Counted from the first letter of the stretch, positions 24,383 through 33,499 are shown. The stretch: DNA of 64,000 nucleotides from Pseudoneobacillus sp052180215 (GCF_052180215.1 NZ_CP197471.1:1708001-1772000), one strand, 5' to 3'. Translations and numbers: made by a program. The notes: a model not told the origin generated them from the letters alone.

Positions 24383-26170
24383 ATGCTATCTTTTAAAAAA
24401 CCAGATGTAGAACAGTTTTTTCGTACCTATGCCATTCAAGATTTTGCCGTTAATCACGACGAGTCGCAGCTTATTTTTAGTACAAACTTAAGTGGCAAGT
24501 ACAATCTATGGGCAATGGACTTACCAAATGTTTTTCCTTACCCACTGACATTTATGGATCAAAGTTGTCACGGAATTACCTATGATAAACAAGGTCACTT
24601 TGTTGTAGTGGGATTCGATAAAGATGGGGATGAGAACGCTCAGTTATACGCTATGCCAACCAAAGGTGGAGAGCTGAAGCCACTTCGAGTGCAGGAAGGC
24701 CAGCGTCATATGAATCCTTTCTTATCTAAGGATGGAAATCGATTATATTACACTTCTACAAAGGATGATCCGACTTATTTAAAAGCGTATTGCTATAACC
24801 TAGAAACTGAAGAAGAAAAAGTAGTCATCGATGGTTCTGGTGCATCTACGTATCTTTACAATACAAGTCCTTCTGAAAAAAGTTATCTATACATTAAGCA
24901 CTTTGCCAATACCTATACACTTGGGTATGTGAAGCGTGGAGAAGAAGAAATTCTATTAACTCCTGCAACAGAGGCACAACATACGGTTTCTGGAGCTGTT
25001 TACGTTTCAGAGGAAGAATTATATTTGATAACAAATTACAATGAAGATTTATCTTATTTAGCAAAATTTAATCTTAATACAAAAGAATTTACAAAAGTTC
25101 TTTCTAAAGATGGAGAAGATTTCACTGAATTGAAGTATGACAAGAATAGCAATCTATTATATCTTGCTGCTTCAAAAGGTGTTGAAGATTACCTCTATCA
25201 ATTTGATATGCAAAACGGTGAATTATCAAAGATTGATATTCCAGCAAGTATTGTAGAAAAATTAGAAGTAACGGAAAGTGGTAATCTTTATCTTCTTGCC
25301 CGTTCTGCAACTCGCCCTCATAATATCTATAAAAAGGCGGCTAATCAAACCAATTGGGAAGCTTTAACCAATTATGGTGTACCAGGTGTAGCAGAAGAGG
25401 AATTAGTAGACCCAGAAGTGTTAACATATCCGTCGTATGATGGATTAGAAATTGAAGCTTTATTCTTTAAAGCAAAAGAAGAATCAAGTAATGGACATGT
25501 GATTTTATGGCCACATGGTGGACCGCAAGCAGCAGAAAGAAAACAATTCCGTTCCTTATTCCAATTTTTAGTGAACAGAGGGTATAGTATCTTTGCACCA
25601 AATTTCCGTGGCTCTGCTGGTTATGGATTAAAATTCATGAAAATGGTTGAGGGTGACTGGGGTTATGGTCCGCGACTTGATAATATAGAAGGATTAGAAT
25701 ACCTGATTAAAAAGGGTTACGCTGACCGAGATAAGATTCTATTAATGGGCGGAAGCTATGGTGGATATATGGCTCTTCTTCTACACGGCCGCCATGCAGA
25801 ATATTTTAAATCGGTTGTAGATATTTTCGGACCTAGTGATTTATTCTCCTTTATAGAATCGGTACCAGAGCATTGGAAGCCTGTTATGAACCAATGGGTA
25901 GGAGATCCAGTAAAGGATCGTGAAAAACTAATCGAATACTCACCAATTACTTATTTAGAGGGCATGGTGAAGCCAATGCTTGTCATACAAGGAGCTATGG
26001 ACCCTCGTGTGGTAAAAGCAGAATCTGACCAAATCGTTGCTGCCCTACAAAAAAATGGAGCAAGTGTGGAGTATATTGTATTGGATGATGAAGGTCACGG
26101 TTTCTCGAAAAAAGAAAATGAAATGAAAGTTTATCGCGCAGTCCTAGAATTCTTCGATCGATTTATATAA
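24383..26170 (+). CDS. S9 family serine peptidase (prolyl oligopeptidase/acylaminoacyl-peptidase-like)
   Basis: A 595-residue two-domain peptidase. Residues about 10-340 form a beta-propeller of WD40/TolB-like repeats (FSTNLSGKYNLWAMD, YYTSTKDDPTYLKAY). Residues about 345-595 form the alpha/beta hydrolase, with the oxyanion region ILWPHGGPQAAER, the nucleophile GGSYGGYMAL (Ser near 458), the acid in QGAMDPRVVKAESD and the histidine in LDDEGHGFSKKEN. The full triad is present. It cleaves short peptides in the cytosol; there is no signal peptide. ATG 24383 (MLSFKKPDVEQFF) fits the family N-terminus better than the ATG five codons earlier. Confidence 0.92.
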   Translation: MLSFKKPDVEQFFRTYAIQDFAVNHDESQLIFSTNLSGKYNLWAMDLPNVFPYPLTFMDQSCHGITYDKQGHFVVVGFDKDGDENAQLYAMPTKGGELKPLRVQEGQRHMNPFLSKDGNRLYYTSTKDDPTYLKAYCYNLETEEEKVVIDGSGASTYLYNTSPSEKSYLYIKHFANTYTLGYVKRGEEEILLTPATEAQHTVSGAVYVSEEELYLITNYNEDLSYLAKFNLNTKEFTKVLSKDGEDFTELKYDKNSNLLYLAASKGVEDYLYQFDMQNGELSKIDIPASIVEKLEVTESGNLYLLARSATRPHNIYKKAANQTNWEALTNYGVPGVAEEELVDPEVLTYPSYDGLEIEALFFKAKEESSNGHVILWPHGGPQAAERKQFRSLFQFLVNRGYSIFAPNFRGSAGYGLKFMKMVEGDWGYGPRLDNIEGLEYLIKKGYADRDKILLMGGSYGGYMALLLHGRHAEYFKSVVDIFGPSDLFSFIESVPEHWKPVMNQWVGDPVKDREKLIEYSPITYLEGMVKPMLVIQGAMDPRVVKAESDQIVAALQKNGASVEYIVLDDEGHGFSKKENEMKVYRAVLEFFDRFI

Positions 26171-26180
26171 TATGTCTGTT

Positions 26181-26217
26181 AAAAGCATGTGGTTTTTAAA
26201 CCATATGCTTTTTTATT
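26181..26217 (+). terminator. terminator after the S9 peptidase gene
   Basis: AAAAGCATGTGGTTT and AAACCATATGCTTTT form a 15-bp stem with one G-U pair and a tiny loop, followed by TTATTT. Confidence 0.88.
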
Positions 26218-26238
26218 TAGATAAAATTGGAAAAAATA

Positions 26239-26268
26239 TTGACAGTTTTCATTATTTAGAATTATATT
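26239..26268 (+). promoter_or_regulatory. sigmaA-type promoter of the HTH/F1-beta-like gene
   Basis: A perfect TTGACA (26239-26244), 18-base spacer, then TATATT (26263-26268), 48 bases before the start at 26316. Confidence 0.7.
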
Positions 26269-26315
26269 ACTCCTAAGAGTAAATTAAATTTCTTTTAAGG
26301 GTAAGAGGTGATGGT

Positions 26316-27371
26316 GTGGAAGATATTAAATTAAATGTTGAATTATTAAAACAAAGAGTACCTAATTTAACGGTTGCTGCAGCTTCTGTAGGATTACGTC
26401 CTGCTACAGTTTCTAACCTTTGTACCGGGAAAATTCCTTTAGGAAGAGCGGAGGTTCGAACGCTTGTTGCCCTTGCAACACTTGCTGACTGTTCAGTTGA
26501 TGAGTTAATTATTCGAAATAAAGAAGCTGAAATGATTGAGACGGGAATTAAAGTAATCGATTTATTTGCTCCATTGACAAAAGGTGGTTTGGTTGGCTTT
26601 GTAGCAAGACCAGGAATGGGACAATTGGTGGTGCTTGGGGAAATCTATCATAGGTTAACACAAAGAGGTGAAGCTACTGTTTTCATTAAACCTAAAGAAT
26701 TGGCACTAGGTATCGAGGATGTTCTAAATGAAAGCAAATTTATATGTCAATCTACCACTGAGGCATTTGACGTGATAACAAAATTGGATAAACACCAAAA
26801 CGTTTTTCTTGCAGCAGATCGTCAAACAGTAAATACAGGTGAGATCTATTCTTTATTAGAAAACCTTTATGAAACAGGAGTTGGTCCGATTACGACTTTA
26901 CTAGTTGATTTACGAGGTGACGTCGTTGACGAAGTTGAACCATATGGACCTTTAGATACTTTATGGCAGTTTGATGCTGAATTGATTTCTCGTAAAATCT
27001 ATCCAGCTATCAATCCCAATTTTTCCACATCTGTTCTACTTGAGGGAGCACATGTAGAGAAAGAACATATGCAAATCCAACAACAGGCAAGAAAATTACT
27101 TCGACGCTACCGAGAACTAAGATTTTTAGGCAGCTCTTATGGCTTTGATAAAATGCCTGCTTCAGATATCGATATATATAATCGCGGTTTACGTTTAGAA
27201 TCCTATTTGACACAGCCATTTTTAACAACGGAAGCCTTTACAAAAAAGAAAGGTGAATCCGTTTCATTAGCTGATACCCTACAAGATGTCCAAAGGATCT
27301 TAAAGGGAGATTTTGATGATATTAAAGAAGATGAATTCTATCAAATAGGTAAAATAGGGCAACGTAAATAA
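26316..27371 (+). CDS. HTH domain fused to a degenerate F1-ATPase beta-subunit-like domain
   Basis: A 351-residue protein in two parts. Residues about 9-65 form an XRE/Cro-like helix-turn-helix (LTVAAASVGLRPATVSNLC). Residues 73-348 follow the F1 beta subunit to its end: ETGIKVIDLFAPLTKGG, then SRKIYPAINPNFSTS, LLRRYRELRFLG, and a C-terminal stretch with TQPFLTTEAFT, GESVSLADTL and ILKGDFDDIKEDEFY. The P-loop expected as GGAGVGKT reads ARPGMGQL, so the catalytic Lys and Thr are gone, and no GER-type catalytic Glu/Arg pair is evident. The beta-barrel domain is absent, replaced by the HTH. It is not an ATP synthase part; I infer a DNA-binding regulator using a dead nucleotide-binding fold. GTG start after AAGAGGTGATG. 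Confidence 0.85.
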   Translation: MEDIKLNVELLKQRVPNLTVAAASVGLRPATVSNLCTGKIPLGRAEVRTLVALATLADCSVDELIIRNKEAEMIETGIKVIDLFAPLTKGGLVGFVARPGMGQLVVLGEIYHRLTQRGEATVFIKPKELALGIEDVLNESKFICQSTTEAFDVITKLDKHQNVFLAADRQTVNTGEIYSLLENLYETGVGPITTLLVDLRGDVVDEVEPYGPLDTLWQFDAELISRKIYPAINPNFSTSVLLEGAHVEKEHMQIQQQARKLLRRYRELRFLGSSYGFDKMPASDIDIYNRGLRLESYLTQPFLTTEAFTKKKGESVSLADTLQDVQRILKGDFDDIKEDEFYQIGKIGQRK

Positions 27372-27432
27372 TCGCTATTCTGGTTACCAAAATCCATTGA
27401 ATCCATTATTTTAATAGATTGGGGATAATATA

Positions 27433-28239
27433 TTGATCACTTTAAAGTCAGGTTTTGCTGAAGTGAATGGCGCAAAGATCTTTTATGAAATGAAGGGAGA
27501 AGGTCAACCAATAGTAATGATTCATGGGCATCCGCTTGATTCAAGAATGTGGGATTACCAATTTGATGTATTCTCAGAAAAATATCAAGTTATTCGATTT
27601 GATTTGGCTGGGTATGGACAATCAGGTGTACATGAAAATGATTTTTCACTAGTTGAGGATATTAAGGGTTTGCTAGATTATTTAAAAATTGAACAGATCC
27701 ATCTAATAGGACTTTCTGTTGGCGGAATGCTTAGCATGGATTTTACTCTAGCCTATCCAGAAAGAGTGAATAAATTAATTCTTGTTTCATCGGGATTATT
27801 AGGATGGAACGAGCTTTCACCAGAGAGACAAAGATTTAATGAAGAATTAAACGCAGCTTATGAAAAAGGTGACCAGGAAGTTGTCATTGAACTTATGACA
27901 AAATCATGGGTTGCGGGTCCATTCAGAGAATTATATGAGGTAAATGAAAATGTTCCAAAATTGTTCTCTGAGATGGTAAAAAATAATTTTTCAAAAGAAA
28001 GAGGAACAGGAAAAATGATCTTACCGCCAACGAAAACCATTGATTTAGTAGATCATATAAAGGTTCCAACTCTTATTGTAACGCCAGAAATGGACTTCCC
28101 GGAATTCAGTGCGATTTCAGAATACCTTAATCATACGATTTCAGATTCACAGAAAGTGATCATAAATGGTACGGCTCACATGATTAATATGGAAAAACCT
28201 AAGGAGTTTAATGAAGTTGTTCTAAAATTTTTGAAATAA
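27433..28239 (+). CDS. alpha/beta fold hydrolase
   Basis: A 268-residue alpha/beta hydrolase. The oxyanion motif is IVMIHGHPLDSRMWDYQ, the nucleophile elbow LIGLSVGGMLS (Ser near 97), the acid probably Asp in VTPEMDFPEF, and the histidine in INGTAHMINMEKPKEF near residue 249. Esterases, lactonases and C-C hydrolases all share this pattern, so the substrate is unknown. It uses a TTG start preceded by GGGGATAATATA. It has its own terminator. Confidence 0.87.
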   Translation: MITLKSGFAEVNGAKIFYEMKGEGQPIVMIHGHPLDSRMWDYQFDVFSEKYQVIRFDLAGYGQSGVHENDFSLVEDIKGLLDYLKIEQIHLIGLSVGGMLSMDFTLAYPERVNKLILVSSGLLGWNELSPERQRFNEELNAAYEKGDQEVVIELMTKSWVAGPFRELYEVNENVPKLFSEMVKNNFSKERGTGKMILPPTKTIDLVDHIKVPTLIVTPEMDFPEFSAISEYLNHTISDSQKVIINGTAHMINMEKPKEFNEVVLKFLK

Positions 28240-28247
28240 TACTTTCT

Positions 28248-28280
28248 TAAGAAGCGGCACATGCTGCTTCTTATTTTTTT
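28248..28280 (+). terminator. terminator after the alpha/beta hydrolase gene
   Basis: TAAGAAGC and GCTTCTTA form an 8-bp stem with a 10-base loop, followed by seven T residues. Confidence 0.88.
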
Positions 28281-28523
28281 ACTACATAGGTATTGTTAAT
28301 TTAGTTTTTATTATTTTTTTCTTGCAAATATTTCTATTTCCAAATTATAATTAAAATCAAGATTTGAAAAATTTTGAAAAGTCTGTCATATGTAATAATA
28401 AGGAGGTGGGTTTTGTACAATAAATGAAAACCACAGTATTATAACCGTCAATTTTAGTTCGAGTTTTTTTCATACTGCTCATTTTTGTTTTATTGTTTTT
28501 CAATTGAGAGGGGGAAGGTTCCA

Positions 28524-28850
28524 TTGCAAGCAAAAAAACTAAAGAATAATGCTGAAATTGATTACAGCTCCATTGCCCAATCACCATCATTTCAAGAATT
28601 ACTCTCCGCTAAGAAAAAATTCATCTTACCTATCACGATTTTCTTCTTTTGTTTTTATTTTTTATTACCTATCATGACATCCTACTCAACCGTTTTGAAT
28701 AACAAGTTTATTGGTGATATTACCTGGGCTTGGGTCTTTGCTTTTGCACAATTTATTATGACCTGGGCACTTTGTATGCTCTACTCCAAGAAGGCTGCCA
28801 AGTTTGATGAATTAGCAGAAAAAGTTACAAATGAAAGGGGCCTTCAATAA
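28524..28850 (+). CDS. DUF485 family membrane protein, partner of the acetate permease
   Basis: A 108-residue protein with two hydrophobic segments: FILPITIFFFCFYFLLPIM (about residues 35-55) and WAWVFAFAQFIMTWALCMLYS (about 72-92). The N-terminal IDYSSIAQSPSFQELLSAKKKFI matches the DUF485/YjcH family, which always precedes ActP. GGGGGAAGG before TTG 28524 decides the start; a frame opening at 28485 lacks a binding site. Its stop overlaps the next ATG as TAATG, indicating translational coupling. It probably supports assembly or activity of the symporter. Confidence 0.88.
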   Translation: MQAKKLKNNAEIDYSSIAQSPSFQELLSAKKKFILPITIFFFCFYFLLPIMTSYSTVLNNKFIGDITWAWVFAFAQFIMTWALCMLYSKKAAKFDELAEKVTNERGLQ

Positions 28851-30388
28851 TGAATACAACTGCATTTATGATGTTTCTTGCCATTGTATTGGTTACTTTG
28901 GTTATTACGTATTACGCCTCAAAACGCACTAAAAATGCAAGTGAGTTTTATACGGCTGGAGGCGGTTTAACAGGCTGGCAAAATGGACTTGCAATCGCAG
29001 GCGATTATATGTCTGCCGCATCATTCCTAGGTATTGCTGGGGCTGTTGCCTTAACAGGCTTTGATGGATTCTTTTATAGCATTGGATTTTTGGTAGCGTA
29101 TCTTGTCGTTCTATACCTAGTTGCCGAGCCATTAAGAAATCTAGGTAAATATACATTTGCAGATATGATTGCAGCACGTTTTGATGCAAAGAAGATTCGA
29201 GGATTTGCGGCCATGAATACGATGGCAATCTCTATTTTCTACATGATTGCTCAGCTTGTAGGAGCGGGTGCACTTATTAAATTATTATTAGGTCTGGATT
29301 ATACAACCTCTGTTTTGATTGTTGGGGTTTTAATGACGGTGTATGTTATTTTTGGTGGAATGCATGCAACTAGTTGGGTTCAAATCGTCAAAGCGGTTCT
29401 TTTAATGGGTGGAACGTTAATTATCTCCATTATTGTTTTTGCCAAATTTAATTTCAGTATTACGGATATGTTTGCTCAAATGAAGTCAGCAACTCCATTG
29501 AAAGAATCATTCTTAAATCCTGGGGTTAAGTACAAAGATGGAATTGATACGCTTTCTTTAAATATGTGTCTTGTACTAGGGACAGCAGGTTTACCGCATA
29601 TTCTTGTTCGTTTCTTTACAGTAAAGGACGCGAAAACGGCGCGTTCATCAGTTGTTTACGCTACTTGGATTATCGGAATCTTTTATGTAATGACGATTTT
29701 CCTTGGGTTTGGTGCTGCAGCATTTGTTGGAAATAGTGAAATAGTAGCCGCCAATGCTGCTGGTAATATGGCTGCACCATTATTAGCGAAAGCTTTAGGT
29801 GGGGACTTGTTATTTGCTTTTATATCCGCTGTAGCATTTGCAACGATTCTTGCCGTAGTAGCAGGTCTTGTGTTAACGGCAGCATCAGCATTTGCACATG
29901 ACTTCTATAATGAAATTCTTAAAAAAGGTAAAGCAACAGAAAAACAACAAGTGAGTATGGCAAGATATGCAGCTATCGGAGTTTCTGTCATATCTATCAT
30001 TCTAGCACTAGGAGCTCAAAGCCTTAACGTGGCTTTTCTTGTATCATTAGCTTTTGCAGTAGCGGCGAGCGCAAATTTGCCAGTCATTATTTACACAATT
30101 TATTGGAAGCGCTTTAATACAACTGGTGCAATTTGGGCTATGGCTGTTGGTCTAATTTCAGCGATTGGGTTAGTTTTAATTAGTCCAAGCGTGATGAATC
30201 CAGAAGTAGGCAAAGCCATCTTTGTTGGAAATCCGATATTCCCTTACACCACACCTGGAATCGTTTCGATCCCATTAGGGTTTATTGCAGGTTATCTTGC
30301 AACTCTATTCTCTAGTCAACCAGCAGATGTGAAGAAATTTGAGGAAGTATTGGTCAAATCAAATACAGGAATCGGCGTACAACGTTAA
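28850..30388 (+). CDS. actP: cation:acetate symporter (sodium:solute symporter family)
   Basis: A 512-residue SSS-family transporter with about 13 membrane helices. Recognisable segments are ASEFYTAGGGLTGWQNGLAIAGDYMSAASFLGIAG at the N-terminus (unwound first helix, Na+ site), GKYTFADMIAARF, and VLGTAGLPHILVRFFTVKDAKTARSS, which is diagnostic for ActP. It takes up acetate and other short carboxylates for use through acetyl-CoA. It forms a two-gene operon with the DUF485 gene, overlapping its stop by one base. Confidence 0.92.
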   Translation: MNTTAFMMFLAIVLVTLVITYYASKRTKNASEFYTAGGGLTGWQNGLAIAGDYMSAASFLGIAGAVALTGFDGFFYSIGFLVAYLVVLYLVAEPLRNLGKYTFADMIAARFDAKKIRGFAAMNTMAISIFYMIAQLVGAGALIKLLLGLDYTTSVLIVGVLMTVYVIFGGMHATSWVQIVKAVLLMGGTLIISIIVFAKFNFSITDMFAQMKSATPLKESFLNPGVKYKDGIDTLSLNMCLVLGTAGLPHILVRFFTVKDAKTARSSVVYATWIIGIFYVMTIFLGFGAAAFVGNSEIVAANAAGNMAAPLLAKALGGDLLFAFISAVAFATILAVVAGLVLTAASAFAHDFYNEILKKGKATEKQQVSMARYAAIGVSVISIILALGAQSLNVAFLVSLAFAVAASANLPVIIYTIYWKRFNTTGAIWAMAVGLISAIGLVLISPSVMNPEVGKAIFVGNPIFPYTTPGIVSIPLGFIAGYLATLFSSQPADVKKFEEVLVKSNTGIGVQR

Positions 30389-30401
30389 TAGTTAATATTA
30401 G

Positions 30402-30431
30402 ATGGGACTGAATCATTTTCGGTCCCATTTA
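30402..30431. terminator. terminator after actP
   Basis: ATGGGACTGAA and TTCGGTCCCAT form an 11-bp stem with one G-U pair, followed by TTTAAAT. It lies between two convergent genes and may serve both. Confidence 0.75.
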
Positions 30432-30433
30432 AA

Positions 30434-30883
30434 TTATAGCAACTTTTCATCTTCATCAAGTTGTTCATCACTATCTTCTTCCGCTACCTCTACTTCTTCG
30501 TTTACTGCTTTCACTTGTTCGATTTTTCCAAATGCAGAAGCAAGTGTTATCGCAGCACCAATAATCTCATCAATAATAACTAAAAAATCTTCGAAGATAA
30601 CTCCATTTTTTGCACATTCCTTAATGGCATTCATAATATCATTGTAAAACCTTTTATATATTCTTTCGTAAACCTCATTATCCATCTCTCTTATCGTAGT
30701 ACCTTCAATCGTAATCGCATGGAAAATAAGGCTAGAGATGTTTTCTATAGTGCTTTCAGTTTGTAACTGTTCTTTTTCTGAATTATCTTCAGAAACATTA
30801 AAATAATAGACATCACTAAGAGTGATGAAATAACTTTTAAGGATATCATCTTCATCGGCTTGAATATAATTGATTTTGGCCAT
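30434..30883 (-). CDS. hypothetical protein with acidic tail
   Basis: A 149-residue soluble protein I do not recognise. It starts MAKINYIQADEDDILKSYFITLSDVYYFNV, is predicted mostly helical, and ends in a strongly acidic stretch (about residues 128-149, rich in Glu and Asp). AAAGGAG precedes the ATG, supporting this strand. The Ser/Thr-rich open frame on the opposite strand (30402-30647) is its shadow. Acidic tails of this kind can bind basic proteins or metal ions, but no function is evident. It is a single gene. Confidence 0.7.
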   Translation of the reverse strand: MAKINYIQADEDDILKSYFITLSDVYYFNVSEDNSEKEQLQTESTIENISSLIFHAITIEGTTIREMDNEVYERIYKRFYNDIMNAIKECAKNGVIFEDFLVIIDEIIGAAITLASAFGKIEQVKAVNEEVEVAEEDSDEQLDEDEKLL

Positions 30884-31118
30884 TTTATCCTTGCTCCTTT
30901 GGAAATATTATGTACTAAATTGTATCTAGTAATGTATCACTGTTTCTTTCACTAGCTTAAATGAGGGTTCTTTGCCATTTAGTCCTTTTTTTATTGAATT
31001 CATTGAAGTACTAATGGTAAAATCGATATTGTTTGTGCGATGCATTTTTATATTCATGAAAAGTATTAAACTACATAAAGGTAATGATAAACTTTAACCG
31101 ATAAGGAGAAATGAATAA

Positions 31119-32048
31119 ATGGAAAAGGCGCTTATTTTTGGGCATAAAAATCCCGATACTGACTCAATTTGTTCTGCACTTGTGTATGCCAACCTAAAAA
31201 CTCAATTAGGAATGAATGTGGAACCCGTGCGTTTAGGTGAAATTTCAGAAGAAACTCAATTTGTATTAGATTATTTCAAGGTAGAAGCTCCACGTTTAGT
31301 ATCCACTGTGGCAAATGAAGTTCAAAATGTTATTTTGGTGGATCATAACGAACGTCAACAAAGTGTTGAGGATATTAGTGAAGTTCGTATTTTAGAAGTT
31401 ATTGATCACCATCGAATTGCGAATTTTGAAACAAGGGATCCATTATATTTCCGTGCAGAACCTGTTGGGTGTACAACAACCATTTTAAATAAAATGTATA
31501 AAGAAAACGGTGTGGCTGTCTCAAAAGAAATGGCAGGATTAATGTTATCTGCCATTGTTTCTGATACCTTATTATTAAAATCACCAACTTGTACACAACA
31601 AGATATTGATGCAGCACATCAATTGGCTGAGATCGCAGGAGTAAATCTTGATGAGTATGGACTCGATATGTTGAAAGCTGGAGCTAATTTAAGCAATAAA
31701 TCAATAAGCCAATTAATCACTCTAGATTCAAAAGTTTTCCCTATGGGTAACGCAAAAGTAGAGGTAGCTCAAGTGAATGTTGTTGATTCGAATGATGTAC
31801 TTTCTCGTCAAAACGAATTAGAGACTGCACTTGCTCAAGCGGTGTCTGAGAAGAATTTAGACCTATTTGCTTTTGTCGTAACAAATATTTTAACAAATGA
31901 TTCGATCGTCGTTGCGATTGGTGAGGCTGCTAAAAATGTGGAACAAGCCTTCAATGTCGTGCTTGAAAATAATGCAGCTACACTTAGAGGTGTAGTATCT
32001 CGTAAAAAACAAATCGTACCTCAATTAACTGAAACGTTTACCGTATAA
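31119..32048 (+). CDS. ppaC: manganese-dependent inorganic pyrophosphatase
   Basis: A family II pyrophosphatase of 309 residues, splitting PPi into two phosphates and pulling biosynthetic reactions forward. The DHH-family metal motifs are complete: FGHKNPDTDSICSAL, LVDHNE, and EVIDHHRIANF near residue 97, with the C-terminal SRKKQIVPQL that binds substrate (the Arg-Lys-Lys). Length and order match Bacillus PpaC. AAGGAG precedes the ATG. It is a single gene with its own terminator. Confidence 0.96.
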   Translation: MEKALIFGHKNPDTDSICSALVYANLKTQLGMNVEPVRLGEISEETQFVLDYFKVEAPRLVSTVANEVQNVILVDHNERQQSVEDISEVRILEVIDHHRIANFETRDPLYFRAEPVGCTTTILNKMYKENGVAVSKEMAGLMLSAIVSDTLLLKSPTCTQQDIDAAHQLAEIAGVNLDEYGLDMLKAGANLSNKSISQLITLDSKVFPMGNAKVEVAQVNVVDSNDVLSRQNELETALAQAVSEKNLDLFAFVVTNILTNDSIVVAIGEAAKNVEQAFNVVLENNAATLRGVVSRKKQIVPQLTETFTV

Positions 32049-32052
32049 AAAT

Positions 32053-32096
32053 AAAAGGCAAAAACCCTTGACAAAGAGTTTTTGCCCTTTTTTTTA
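32053..32096. terminator. terminator between ppaC and the glycosidase-like gene
   Basis: AAAAGGCAAAAAC and GTTTTTGCCCTTTT form a stem of about 12 bp with a 12-base loop and eight T residues. It mainly serves ppaC and sits between convergent genes. Confidence 0.88.
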
Positions 32097-32097
32097 T

Positions 32098-33189
32098 TTA
32101 AAACGGAGTATAGTCTACATTTGGTGTGTAGGTATTTCTTGAATTCCATAGTAAGAATTCATTAATACCCTCGGAGTGTAAGGCCTTGATTTGGTCTTCA
32201 ATTTCTTTTTTTCCATATACTTTATAGTTTCCTTCACCGAGCCAGGTTGCAGTAAAGTCCTGTATCCATGGTCGAGATATGGGTGGGTCGTTTAATTTTT
32301 TTAACCGGCTATTTTCAACCTGCGCATAATTTTTTACAAGTCGATAAGGCTGCGTATCAGGTTTTGGTATACCAAATATTGTGTTCCAATGACTAGGGTA
32401 TATCATAGCTGATATAACATCAACATGCTGTGCGATTAATGAAAAGTTTTGACCAATTCCACGTGCTTCGTCAATGACAGTAGCATTTCCAAAAGTATCA
32501 ACACTCATTTTTACGTGATAGGGCTTTAACTTCTCATTAGCATATTTTACGAAATAGGTTACAGCCATCACACGTTCACGACCATTTTGATCCTTTTGAA
32601 AATTTCCTTGGTAGGAAAGTTGTTTTTCAAATGTTTCAAACTTTTCTGGGAATCTTACATAATCAAATTGAATTTCTTTAAATCCTATTTGAGCTGCTAA
32701 AATAGCGATCCCAATATTATAGTCCCATACTTCTTTTAGAAATGGGTTTGTAAAAGAATCACCACGATCATTTTTCCAAATACCTTTGTGTGTTTGAAAT
32801 GAGAGGTTAGGATATGCTTTTGACAATACATTATCTTTAAAAACGACAATCCGAGCAATAGGATATATGTTTTTAGCGTTTAAGGTTTGAATAAGTTTTT
32901 GAGGGTTTTTGATATAAGGATGTCCAACATGATAGTATGGAGAGTTTTTTAAAGGTTTAAAGGTCAGACGTCCGTTGTCATCTTTTATATCGATAACCAT
33001 TGCATTTAAATCTGTCTTATCAATTAATGAGATAAGTTCGTTAAAGGATGGATCGTTTACTTTAGAGGCTGCTACATATATACCTCTAATTGGTTCGCTC
33101 TGAGGATTATTATAGGCATTTATCTTTCTTATTGGTAGAAAAGGGGAACAAAGGAACAAGACAGATAAAAGAATAAATACTTTCCGCAC
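32098..33189 (-). CDS. secreted putative glycoside hydrolase (DUF4015/GHL13-like)
   Basis: A roughly 363-residue exported protein with a TIM-barrel glycosidase-like domain. Family segments: PIRGIYVAASKVNDPSFNELISLIDKT, LNAMVIDIKDDNGRLTF, YPIARIVVFKDNVLS, IQFDYVRFPEKF near the middle (Asp of the putative active site), MSVDTFGNATV and VDVISAMIYPSHW. A signal peptide of about 28 residues (VFILLSVLFLCSPFLPI) points outside the membrane. The substrate is unknown; cell-wall glycans are a guess. GTG 33189 is preferred because AGGAGTGAG lies 7 bases before it. The ATG at 33207 is upstream of that site. Confidence 0.85.
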   Translation of the reverse strand: MRKVFILLSVLFLCSPFLPIRKINAYNNPQSEPIRGIYVAASKVNDPSFNELISLIDKTDLNAMVIDIKDDNGRLTFKPLKNSPYYHVGHPYIKNPQKLIQTLNAKNIYPIARIVVFKDNVLSKAYPNLSFQTHKGIWKNDRGDSFTNPFLKEVWDYNIGIAILAAQIGFKEIQFDYVRFPEKFETFEKQLSYQGNFQKDQNGRERVMAVTYFVKYANEKLKPYHVKMSVDTFGNATVIDEARGIGQNFSLIAQHVDVISAMIYPSHWNTIFGIPKPDTQPYRLVKNYAQVENSRLKKLNDPPISRPWIQDFTATWLGEGNYKVYGKKEIEDQIKALHSEGINEFLLWNSRNTYTPNVDYTPF

Positions 33190-33256
33190 ATCCTCACTCC
33201 TATTCATTTTTTGCTATTATCATTTACTCATAAAAAGTTTATATGTATGTTAAGAA

Positions 33257-33292
33257 ACAAAAAACCAGTCTTCTTTTGTAGAAGACTGGTTT
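33257..33292 (-). terminator. terminator of the 6S-like RNA transcript
   Basis: AAACCAGTCTTCT and AGAAGACTGGTTT form a perfect 13-bp stem with a 5-base loop. Read on the minus strand it is followed by TTTTTTG. Confidence 0.92.
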
Positions 33293-33499
33293 ATATACTT
33301 TGAATTAATAGCCGCCTTTGCCGTATATAGTGATAAGAAAGTTTTAAACCACCACTCCTCAAAGTGGGTGTTCGCTAAAAGGTTCCTGCATGTCCTCCTT
33401 GTCATATAGACAGAGGCTTGTCATTCCACTTTTGATAAAAACTCCCTATTACAGCTTAAAGGTTAAAACTTTATTATCGTTACGTACAACGCAGCTTGT
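33257..33499 (-). ncRNA. ssrS: probable 6S RNA (RNA polymerase-sigmaA regulator)
   Basis: A minus-strand transcript with its own promoter and terminator and no open frame. The 5' part (AAGCTGCGTTGTACGTA, GATAATAAAGTTTTAA) is complementary over about 40 bases to the part near 33305-33350 (TTTAAAACTTTCTTATC, TACGGCAAAGGCGGCT). This gives a very long closing stem, then an open central bubble, then an inner stem (AAAGTGG with CCCACTTT) and an apical hairpin (CCTC-TGTC with GACA-AGGAGG). A roughly 195-base rod with a central bubble that mimics an open promoter is the hallmark of 6S RNA, which binds housekeeping RNA polymerase in stationary phase. The assignment rests on fold and size rather than a sequence search. 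Confidence 0.72.

Noticed and set aside
26316..27371. ATP synthase beta subunit or flagellar ATPase
   Set aside because: No P-loop, no N-terminal beta-barrel, HTH instead, and no atp or fli genes nearby.
28357..28590. 77-codon minus-strand frame before the DUF485 gene
   Set aside because: Overlaps the start of the DUF485 gene, has no binding site, and its composition is shadow-like.
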